From positions 4,031,001-4,095,000 of the forward strand of contig NZ_CP033367.1 of the NCBI RefSeq assembly GCF_013170845.1: a DNA stretch of 64,000 bases. The letters run 5' to 3'. Below the pieces are notes generated by a model. The model saw only the letters and a list, made by a program, of their open reading frames with translations. It ran no database searches and was not told the origin of the DNA. Source of the stretch: Mesorhizobium loti R88b. GTDB lineage: Bacteria; Pseudomonadota; Alphaproteobacteria; Rhizobiales; Rhizobiaceae. A program made the translations under genes and the position numbers. Every line of letters starts with the position of its first letter. Position 1 is the first letter of the stretch. Shown in pieces: positions 43,355 through 50,455 of this stretch.

Positions 43355-43642
43355 TCAATGGTTCCGCTTCGCACGGCAAAACGAGGCCGTTTCAAGCGCT
43401 GTCCAAAGCAGGCTTGCGCTGATTGCCGGACGCGGTGGCGATCGATGGAGCCACCCCCGCCTTGCTTCCCCTGCCAGACGCGAGTCCTGCAGACCTTCGT
43501 CGAGAATGAAAAGCAGTATGAGGGGGCTGCCCGCGTCGACTGCGGACGACAGTGTCCGATTGTTCAAAATGCGTAGGTCGTTGCGGAACAGGACGATGAT
43601 GGGTCGGCTGTCATTCGCGTCCGTCGCTTGTCGGAGTGCCAA
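43355..43642 (-). pseudogene. Photolyase/cryptochrome N-terminal relic
   Basis: PIIVLFRNDLRILNNRTLSS then VDAGSPLILLFILDE is the antenna-domain start of DNA photolyases, continuing to GEARRGWLHRS. After about residue 70 the frame departs from the family and stops; the FAD-binding domain is absent. Confidence 0.75.
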
Positions 43643-43808
43643 TCAGCGTTGTGCCGTCGCAAATGCTTATGAAGGAATCCGTTGCCGTTACATCATAGTT
43701 TAATGACGGCCGATAGCGACGCTGCCAAAATGATCAGGTTGGCGAGCCCTCTTTGGGCTTCGCTGCTTGGGAGCGACCATCGCACCCTCTCGTCTTTGGA
43801 GGCGTCTG

Positions 43809-44045
43809 ATGCATAACCGACCAGTGCGCTCTTACTGCGAAGCATTTTATCCCAACGACCTCGACGCACTAAAAGCCGTTTTTGACTGCCTGTGTGTTGA
43901 ATTTCATGTGCTTCCCGACACCTCACACGCGCAAGAAATCGCTGCGGAACTCATTAGGCTTTTCCAGACCGGCATGGCTGATGACGATATGTTGAAGATT
44001 GCGATGCGCGCCCGCTGGAATAATTACTGCAAGGTAGCTGGTTAA
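43809..44045 (+). CDS. Small hypothetical protein (78 aa)
   Basis: MHNRPVRSYCEAFYPNDLDA followed by LKAVFDCLCVEFHVLPDTSH and EIAAELIRLFQTGMADDDML. Related to the 69-residue protein at 28101-28310 (same helix-loop-helix pattern and GxxDxD turn). Rhizobial family, role unknown. Confidence 0.6.
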   Translation: MHNRPVRSYCEAFYPNDLDALKAVFDCLCVEFHVLPDTSHAQEIAAELIRLFQTGMADDDMLKIAMRARWNNYCKVAG

Positions 44046-44295
44046 GACCTTTGGCTCCTATCTCTGTCACAATCTGGCGGCGGTACGGATTTTAGCGCAA
44101 CATTCGCAAGCACTTTGGCATCAGGTCGCTATGTCCGCTTTTCGCGTTGCCCACATTTTTAGCGGACGATCTGCTGTCGGCCCCCGTGCAGACATATCGC
44201 AACTTGGTGGGAGAGGAGTGGCGAGCGGTCATTGTACCGTGCACCCGATAAAAGCCATTTGCCGTTCATAGTCAGCTTGGCACGACGAGAACCCA

Positions 44296-45192
44296 ATGAT
44301 GCATGACGATCAGGTGGATATCGACATCGATATCGCTCGCCAGATGATCCGCGATCAGTTTCCCCAGTATCGCCATGAGGAAATCACCTCGGTGAAGTCC
44401 TCGGGAACCGTTAATGCAATCTTCCGCATTGGCGCGAAGAGCGCCGCGCGGTTTCCACTGCGGGCAATGAATCCGACCGACTGCGCCGATATGCTTCGGT
44501 CAGAGGCCGCTGCCATGGTTGAGCTTGGGGAACATTGCCCGTTTCCGACGCCCCAGCCGATTGCACTCGGTGAGCCAGGTCCTCACTATCCAATGCCATG
44601 GGCATTGCAGACGTGGATCGAAGGCGAAGTTGCCACGCCGCGCGGGCTAAGTGGATCGACGACGTTCGCCCTGGACCTTGCACACCTCGTGGCATCGTTG
44701 CGCAAAGCAGACACAAGGGGGCGACGCTTCGACGGGCAAGGACGTGGCGGACATCTCTCCGATCATGACGACTGGCTGGCTGTTTGTTTTGAAAACAGCG
44801 AGGGCCTTCTCGATGTGGCTCGGCTGCGCGATTTGTGGGCTGGCTTGCGCGAGTTGCCATCGCCAGAGCCTGTCGTGATGAGTCACAGGGACCTTATCCC
44901 GGCAAACCTTCTCGTCCAGAGCGGGCGCCTTGTCGGCGTGCTTGATGGCGGCAGTTTCGGACCAGCCGACCCATCGCTGGATCTGGTAGTCGCGTGGCAT
45001 CTTCTGGACCGCGAACGAAGGGCGACGTTTCGGCGCCACCTTCAAGTTGAGGATCTCTGGTGGAAGCGTGGTGCTGCCTGGGCTTTCCAGCGGGCAATGG
45101 GTCTCGTCTGGTACTACCGTCGCACCAACCCCGCCATGAGTGAACTGGGGCGCAGCACGATCTCTCGCATTCTCGACGATCCGGAAATCTGA
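44296..45192 (+). CDS. Aminoglycoside-phosphotransferase-type kinase, intact copy
   Basis: 298 residues. The kinase fold shows an N-lobe (ITSVKSSGTVNAIFRIGAKS), hinge (PYMPW-like HYPMPWALQTWIEGEVA), catalytic loop SHRDLIPANLLV (His about 197, Asp, Asn) and metal-binding LDGGSFGPADPSLDLVVAWH. In typical APH proteins these are HGDLxPxNLL and xDWE; here glycine is replaced by arginine and tryptophan by glycine, but the catalytic Asp, Asn and second Asp are kept. The substrate is unknown; resistance should not be assumed. A split copy is at 13133-16727 and a relic at 47555-47930. Confidence 0.85.
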   Translation: MMHDDQVDIDIDIARQMIRDQFPQYRHEEITSVKSSGTVNAIFRIGAKSAARFPLRAMNPTDCADMLRSEAAAMVELGEHCPFPTPQPIALGEPGPHYPMPWALQTWIEGEVATPRGLSGSTTFALDLAHLVASLRKADTRGRRFDGQGRGGHLSDHDDWLAVCFENSEGLLDVARLRDLWAGLRELPSPEPVVMSHRDLIPANLLVQSGRLVGVLDGGSFGPADPSLDLVVAWHLLDRERRATFRRHLQVEDLWWKRGAAWAFQRAMGLVWYYRRTNPAMSELGRSTISRILDDPEI

Positions 45193-45522
45193 ATCGAGCA
45201 GCCCCTCCGCCGTGCTGGCGGCGGCGCACTGCAGAGCCGCGCCTTGACTTCGCAAATCGCGTCCCCAACTATAGCTTTATGTGCACCGCCGCCAAAATCC
45301 TTAGCGATTTTCTTTTCCGGGTTTGCCCCATAGCGGGATCGTAACCCCCGGCTCGGTGGCCATGCGCGCCTCGGGCCGAGGGGTAACATCTAACATCGAC
45401 ATGTGAATTGGCGCAGGGTCGCATCAGTCCCTGCAGCAGCATCGGCGCATTCAGCAATAAACTTTCGTCGCACCGACAACCGTTGACGACCCTTCTGCGG
45501 GTCCCAGGCGCGGGGCAGAAGC
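45193..45522. other. Intergenic region between phosphotransferase and Rnk-like gene, copy B
   Basis: Near-identical to 16731-17054; no gene supported. It contains the same GC-rich tract near 45345-45385. Confidence 0.5.
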
Positions 45523-45941
45523 ATGAGTATTCAAATGCAAGACAACACGAAAACCCGGAGCAAGCCGATTATCCGCATCGCACAGTCGGAGCACGCACGT
45601 TTGTCGGCGCTAGCGAACACCGTTGCCGCCCGAAAGGCTCGGTCTCCGCCGACACCGTGCGGATGGGCTCGATTGTGACGTTCAAGCCCGACACCGGTGA
45701 TCCCAAAACGGTCACGCTGGTTTTCCCTGGCGATGCGGACATCTCCCAAGGCAACGTTTCGATCCTTACGCCGATTGGCACGGCTTTGATGGGCCTCTCG
45801 GCCGGGCAGTCGATCATGTGGACCGCCAGGGATGGACGCCAGCACCAGTTGCTGGTGCTTCAAGTGAGCCAGCCAGCTCCGGAAGGCGATACAGCCGATC
45901 AGCGCGTGGCATCGTTTTCGACAATTGCGACGCGCGTCTAG
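45523..45941 (+). pseudogene. First Rnk-like gene, copy B, with 58-base deletion
   Basis: Starts ATG (MSIQMQDNTKTRSKPIIRIA) and matches copy A until GCCCGAAA near 45635, where 58 bases present in copy A (the EAADELLAELERARIVADG helix) are missing. As 58 is not a multiple of three, the downstream GreA-C-like domain is out of frame with the start. Confidence 0.85.
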
Positions 45942-46096
45942 CCATGGGCGTTTCCATCCGTCTCCTCAATCATGCGGGCAGCCTCATCGCGGGAGTGTGA
46001 CCCCTGCGCCGGCCAATCCTGGCCAGGCACAGGGGTAGCTCTCCCCGATCAACGCTTGACGCCGGATCCCTGCACAGGGCCGGCCGGAGACTCGCC

Positions 46097-46660
46097 ATGC
46101 CCACTATCGATAGCTGCCAACTGACCACCAAGGACTACAGCATTCTTGAAGTGATGCAGGAACGCCGACCTGCCCGCGGCGTTGCCTTGTCGGCTATCCT
46201 TCAACGCAAGATTTCGAGCGCGGTTGTAGTGTTTCGCGAAGACATCCCTGCCAGCGTCGTGACACTCAGTACCCGCGTGGCCTATCGGGTGAACGACGGC
46301 CCAGCCGAAACTCGCATCGTCGCCCATGACGAGATGCGCGGTCTGGTTGGAATGCTTTTGCCCATCACCAATCCACGCGGCCTGGCGCTGCTTGGTCTGG
46401 CCGAAGGTCAGTCCATATCCATTCCGACGACGAACGGAGGCCTTGAAACATTGACGGTGCATGAAGTGGTTTATCAGCCGGAAGCCGCAAGGCGCGAGAG
46501 ACTGAAGTTGGCGGGGGCTGCTGCGTCGGGCTCGCGGCGACCGGGCGGACCAGTTCTCCGCGTCGTCCATCGTTCCCATGAGGCCCAGGACAAAGCGGCA
46601 ACGCAAGTCATGGCGGCTTTAGACACCGGGTTCGACGACCCGGGTCCGTCGGCCGCGTGA
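46097..46660 (+). CDS. Rnk-like regulator, complete copy
   Basis: 187 residues. MPTIDSCQLTTKDYSILEVM and an N-terminal helical part precede the GreA-C-like domain TRVAYRVNDGPAETRIVAHD, GLVGMLLPITNPRGLALLGL and AEGQSISIPTTNGG, with a basic 45-residue tail (RRERLKLAGAAA onward). It probably contacts RNA polymerase as Rnk does. Its relation to the neighbouring phosphotransferase is unknown, but their joint duplication suggests a unit. Confidence 0.8.
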   Translation: MPTIDSCQLTTKDYSILEVMQERRPARGVALSAILQRKISSAVVVFREDIPASVVTLSTRVAYRVNDGPAETRIVAHDEMRGLVGMLLPITNPRGLALLGLAEGQSISIPTTNGGLETLTVHEVVYQPEAARRERLKLAGAAASGSRRPGGPVLRVVHRSHEAQDKAATQVMAALDTGFDDPGPSAA

Positions 46661-46757
46661 TAGGCTCGACGACGAGCATCCGGCAGGCGATCGATGCGAT
46701 CGTGCGGCTCCTGAAGTCGTTAGAGCGATATCGGATCAGGTCGCTTTATTATCAGAC

Positions 46758-47369
46758 CTATGGACGCACACCTGTCGCCACGAGCCACGCGGTTTCCAGG
46801 CTCTGTCTCCGAACCTCGGTGTCGTCGAACCCTGCGTCTTGCAAGGCAGCAATGACTTCGTCAGGCTCGCGCGGTGTGAAGATGTCGGCTGGCATTTTCA
46901 TCCGATCCATATGCGCCTTCGGGAGGAAGCCAAGCACGACTCGCCCGCCTGGCTTGAGAACGCGTGCCAGCTCTGCGGCTCCAGCTCCAAGGCCTTCCCA
47001 GAAGTACACTGTGTGAACGCTGAGGGCCTTGTCGAATGTGGCATCCGGAACCGGCAGATTCTCCACCGTCCCGAGTCGGAACTCGGCTCGTCCGGCCCGC
47101 ACTGTATCGGCGAACCGGCGCGCGGCAGCGTCCACGACATCCTGTGAGCGATCTACACCGCAGACGAATGCTGCGCGCCGAAGAAACAGCGGCAATAAAG
47201 GTCCGCCGCCGAATCCAACCTCCACGGCACGATCTTCCGAAACCAACTGCAATTGATCGATAGCGAAGCTGTTCAGCCGGGCATTGCCACGGTTCATGCC
47301 GGCGCGGACTAGCCAACCGCCGACTCCGCTCGGCCAGGAAAGCTGTTTCGCTAAAAACCTTGGAGCCAT
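46758..47369 (-). CDS. Class I SAM-dependent methyltransferase
   Basis: 203 residues from MAPRFLAKQLSWPSGVGGWL. AVEVGFGGGPLLPLFL (motif I), VCGVDRSQDVVDAAARRFAD, LPVPDATFDKALSVHTVYFW (motif IV-V) and ARVLKPGGRVVLGFLPK are the classic Rossmann-fold methyltransferase blocks, with the Methyltransf_11 pattern. Substrate unknown. It converges on the Rnk-like gene. Confidence 0.82.
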   Translation of the reverse strand: MAPRFLAKQLSWPSGVGGWLVRAGMNRGNARLNSFAIDQLQLVSEDRAVEVGFGGGPLLPLFLRRAAFVCGVDRSQDVVDAAARRFADTVRAGRAEFRLGTVENLPVPDATFDKALSVHTVYFWEGLGAGAAELARVLKPGGRVVLGFLPKAHMDRMKMPADIFTPREPDEVIAALQDAGFDDTEVRRQSLETAWLVATGVRP

Positions 47370-47554
47370 TCGATTCCCCACCTGGCTTGAACATAGAGCC
47401 GGGAGGCAACTTCTCACCCGTTGGATCAGCCGACTCTATGAAGTCGCTTCATCATCCTATGGAAATTCCGATCAAATCAAGTCGAGCGGCTTTGACGGAC
47501 ATCCGCACTCCTCACCCTGAGAAGCCGTACCGTTTATGGGAAGGCGCCACTCAG

Positions 47555-47930
47555 TGGCCGATGCTATGGTTGAGCTTCGGAAACATTGCCCGTCTCCGAA
47601 GCCTCAGCCGATTGGACTTGGTGAGCGAGGTCCCCACTATCCAATGCCATGGGCATTGCAGACGTGGATCGAAGGCGAGGTTGCCACGCCGCGCGGGCTA
47701 AGTGGTTCGACGACGTTCGCTCTCGACCTTGCACACCTCGTGGCATCCTTGCGCCAGACACACGCGGCCGACACTTCGACGGGCAAGGACGTGGCGCACA
47801 TCTCTCCAATCATGACGATTGGATGGGTGTTTGTTTTGAGAACAGCGAAGGCCTTCTCGATGTGCCTCGACTGCGCGATTTGTGGTCTCGCTTGCGGGAG
47901 TTGCCGTTCGCCGCGCCTGTCAGGATGCGG
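47555..47930 (+). pseudogene. Third phosphotransferase copy, truncated and frameshifted
   Basis: Homology to copy B starts at AMVELRKHCPSPKPQPIGLG, runs to LAHLVASLRQ, then continues one frame over (TRGRHFDGQGRGAHLSNHDD; FENSEGLLDVPRLRDLW) and ends after RLRELPFAAPV, before the catalytic loop. The N-terminal 75 codons are also missing. Confidence 0.8.
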
Positions 47931-48273
47931 GATTTGGTCTCTAAAGTCACCCGTCGCGCCAGCCAGGGAAAAAGCAAGCTGAACGTCGCCTATGCAATCG
48001 GGTTGTGCTGCAATCGGGTTGTGCTTCGGCGCCTTTTTCTCAGCATCGGTCGTGAGTCGGGCATTGCTCTGGCTGTGCGCAGCTGGGGCGCTGCTGAAAC
48101 GCGTCCGGTGGTCGCCAACGGGTTATCTTTCGTCATCTTTGTTGGCGTTTCTATCTCCGTTCGGGGCGGGTTCGAGTTGGCAGCCGCATTTCTGCATTTC
48201 GTAGCTAAGGCTATCTGGCTTTGCGTAGATTTGTAGCGACGTGCAAGGAGGTCCTAGCCAAGCGTTCTGAAGA
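47931..48273. other. Intergenic region with a 16-bp tandem duplication
   Basis: GCAATCGGGTTGTGCT occurs twice in a row at 47994-48025. A frame with two hydrophobic stretches follows (to 48236) but is continuous with the phosphotransferase relic and lacks its own start signal, so no gene is called. Confidence 0.4.
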
Positions 48274-48471
48274 CTACTCAGCGACCCGAAATGCACTGGC
48301 TTTTCCGCCTGCTGCGTTTCTAACCCTTATCCAAGGTTTTCCAGGTGCCTTGCCAGGCATCAAGGGCTTGGGGATGGTTTTCACCACTGCATGAACGGGG
48401 CTCTGCGCAGCAACCGAAACGGTGCGCACGACTTTCCGACCACTCATCAAGTCAATCCGAAAGCTTTCCAT
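48274..48471 (-). CDS. Small hypothetical protein (65 aa)
   Basis: GAGGAG lies eight bases before the ATG. MESFRIDLMSGRKVVRTVSV, AAQSPVHAVVKTIPKP and KPWIRVRNAAGGKASAFRV. The strand-helix-strand layout and PWIRV segment resemble the 64-residue protein at 26721-26915. Function unknown. Confidence 0.55.
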   Translation of the reverse strand: MESFRIDLMSGRKVVRTVSVAAQSPVHAVVKTIPKPLMPGKAPGKPWIRVRNAAGGKASAFRVAE

Positions 48472-48526
48472 CGGCTCGCTCCTCGCTGGCGAATGTAACA
48501 CTTCGTCTAAAAAGAAGGATTAACAA

Positions 48527-48720
48527 ATGGCTTTTTCCCGAGAAAATGAATCGCTTGCCCGTGTGCTTGCGCACGAAAGCGGCTATTCGAACCATCCCGC
48601 CGACCCTGGAGCCCGACGATGAGGGCATAACCCAGCGCGTCTATGATGGCTATCGCAAGGGCAGGGCCTCGCCACTCACTTACCGCTATCACCTGTCCCG
48701 CCAAAAATTCTCTGACTTGG
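48527..48720 (+). pseudogene. Relic of a phage-type N-acetylmuramidase (glycoside hydrolase 108)
   Basis: AAGGA precedes ATG. ENESLARVLAHESGYSNHPA with DPGA is the catalytic start of this family (conserved Glu in the HExGY box kept), but a stop at 48620 ends the frame; the continuation DDEGITQRVYDGYRKGRASP is one frame over. The C-terminal peptidoglycan-binding part is absent. Confidence 0.6.
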
Positions 48721-48915
48721 TACGCCACCGTCGGCCTCGCTTCGAATTATAAATCAGGTATTTCGCCTTTAATTTAGATATTAGACATGTCTGATATAAA
48801 AAAGAAATCCTCTTTCGAGGAAAGTCCTACCGTTAAGCACCCGAGAAGCTCCGCCTGTCGTTATTAGCTCACAGTCGAATTTCCGGCTGTCGAAGCAACG
48901 CAACAGGAGAGTGTC

Positions 48916-49539
48916 ATGAATTCTTTCGTGAAGACCTTCGCCAGGACTCTGGCTAGCAGTGCATTCGTTCTCGCAATTTCACTTCCCGTGGATGCCGGTG
49001 GAATCGGCGTCGGCGCTGGCGCATCCGTAGGGGGCGGCGGCGGCGTAAATGCTGGCGTTGGCGCCTCTGTCGGCGGAGCTGGTGGCATCGGCGTTGGAGC
49101 CGGGGCATCCATTGGCGGGGCGGGCGGCGTTAACGCCGGAGCCGGCGCTAACGTCGGCGGATCAAACGGAGTGAGCGCTGGTCTCGGCGCTTCTGTCGGC
49201 GGCAACAACGGCGTGAGTGCCGGGGCTGGAGCCAATGTTGGGGGTACCGGCGGGATCACCGCTGGCTTAGGTGCCGACGTCGGCGGCACAAGCGGTGTGG
49301 GCGTGGGTGTGGGCATTGGCATTGGTGGAACAAACCCAAGCAATCCGTCAAACCCAAGCAATCCGAGTAACCCCAGCAATCCTTCGAACCCCAGCAATCC
49401 AAGTCTGTCGAGCAAGGTGGCCCAGATGTCGGACGGCAAAATCGCACGCCTTAAGAAGCGGTGCGCGGACGTGCTCAGCAGTGAAGGCGCGTACGATCGC
49501 GATCTGCGTCAACTCTGCCTGCTGATCGCCAGCCGTTAA
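48916..49539 (+). CDS. Secreted glycine-rich repeat protein with Asn-Pro-Ser linker
   Basis: 207 residues. A signal peptide (NSFVKTFARTLASSAFVLAI, cleaved after PVDA) is followed by about ten 14-residue repeats of the form GAGASVGGxGGVxx, then a low-complexity (NPS)n tract near residues 140-163 and a charged C-terminal domain with two cysteines (KIARLKKRCADVLSSEGAYD; LRQLCLLIASR). The architecture suggests an exported, flexible surface or matrix protein. A terminator follows. Phage-lysis relics lie on both sides, so it may be phage-related cargo. Confidence 0.6.
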   Translation: MNSFVKTFARTLASSAFVLAISLPVDAGGIGVGAGASVGGGGGVNAGVGASVGGAGGIGVGAGASIGGAGGVNAGAGANVGGSNGVSAGLGASVGGNNGVSAGAGANVGGTGGITAGLGADVGGTSGVGVGVGIGIGGTNPSNPSNPSNPSNPSNPSNPSNPSLSSKVAQMSDGKIARLKKRCADVLSSEGAYDRDLRQLCLLIASR

Positions 49540-50455
49540 GCTACTGAGCGCGAGGCTTGTTCCGCACTCTCCAGACCTCGCGCTCGAAAGCCCGTCGCCT
49601 CATGGCGGCGGGTTTTTCCTTTCCGGGAACCGCGCAGGTAATTGAAGTTGCCAATGCCGACAGTGTTCCTCCAGGCTTGTCGCTGGCCAAGGTGCGGTTT
49701 TTGGCCGGCCCGCGCATCGCTCAAGATGTCGCGGGTCTCAGACCTAGATGGCGGACACATGAGCAAGATCAGAGACCTGGCTGCGATAGGGAAGCCAGTG
49801 CTAGGCATGCTGCTCGGCGGCCTGTCGGCCCGATCTTCCCGCCGACCGGAAGGCCACGCATCATCTCAAAGGCTGTAATGGCGTGCCGCAGGTTGCCACC
49901 GTCATGCCCGTCGATACCTTCTGGCGACGCCCCCGCCCGGTCGAGCGATACTTATAACCGGACGATAGACGGCGAGGGCGTGTCTCCCGTGGGGTTTGCG
50001 TAAATTCCGTCGAAGGGGCGGCGCCTCCTGCATTGAACGTACTGCCGGCGGTCAGGGATCGATCTTCCACGCCGGGGGTCGAACGCCGAAATTGCGTCTA
50101 GCTGCGCTGCGTTGATGGGATGGTGACGCCGCTGTCGCCAGGCAGGCAAAGGCTGTCAATGCAACAACGCCAAGACCGTGCTGGCGATAAAGGTAGTTAT
50201 AGATGGGCTGAGAGCGCCACGGACGGGGAGTGTTCCTGGGAGCGAAAACAGCCGCTATCGACATTCTCCCGGATTGGTTACCGATATCTTACGGCAGGCC
50301 TATGCAAATCATAAGAGTACCGATTAGACCCAGGGTCAGTCGAAGGCCACCAGGCCGGTTCACCTGCCATTAGTAACTGTAGACCACTGTGCGCATGCTT
50401 TAACTTGCGGCGACGTGATTTGCCATGTTTCGGGCAATAAGGCGAGGTACTGTGC
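49540..50455. other. Intergenic region with terminator and degenerate phage-like fragment
   Basis: After the terminator at 49591 there is a 39-codon frame at 49759-49878 (MSKIRDLAAIGKPVLGMLLG) that resembles the start of small holin-like proteins that accompany the muramidase family, then no supported gene. The last 100 bases hold the promoter of the PAS/GAF/GGDEF/EAL gene. Confidence 0.4.
49591..49617 (+). terminator. Rho-independent terminator
   Basis: CCCGTCGCC-TCAT-GGCGGCGGG followed by TTTTTCC, downstream of the Gly-rich gene. Confidence 0.75.

Larger units (their letters stand above)
44178..46384 (+). repeat. Duplicated phosphotransferase/Rnk module, copy B
   Basis: Counterpart of 13026-17974. 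Here the phosphotransferase is whole and the second Rnk-like gene is complete beyond the duplication end, but the first Rnk-like gene carries a 58-base deletion. Copy B also has about 17 extra bases just after its left boundary (GGGAGAGGAGTGG region). Confidence 0.9.

Noticed and set aside
44296..45192. Calling the phosphotransferase an antibiotic resistance gene
   Set aside because: Only the fold and catalytic loop are seen; the divergent HRD and GG positions and the lack of close motif identity to known resistance enzymes do not allow a drug to be named.
44647..45255. Antisense frame across the phosphotransferase copies, preserved in both
   Set aside because: It is preserved only because the underlying DNA is duplicated; no ribosome site and no domain.
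13026..46384. Treating the repeated module as an assembly duplicate
   Set aside because: The copies differ by substitutions, a 58-base deletion, a 17-base indel and a transposition, which independent copies would show.
49342..49404. Short periodic AACCC(A/C)AGCAATCC repeat resembling an array
   Set aside because: It encodes the (Asn-Pro-Ser)n linker in frame in a secreted protein; there are no unique spacers or cas genes.
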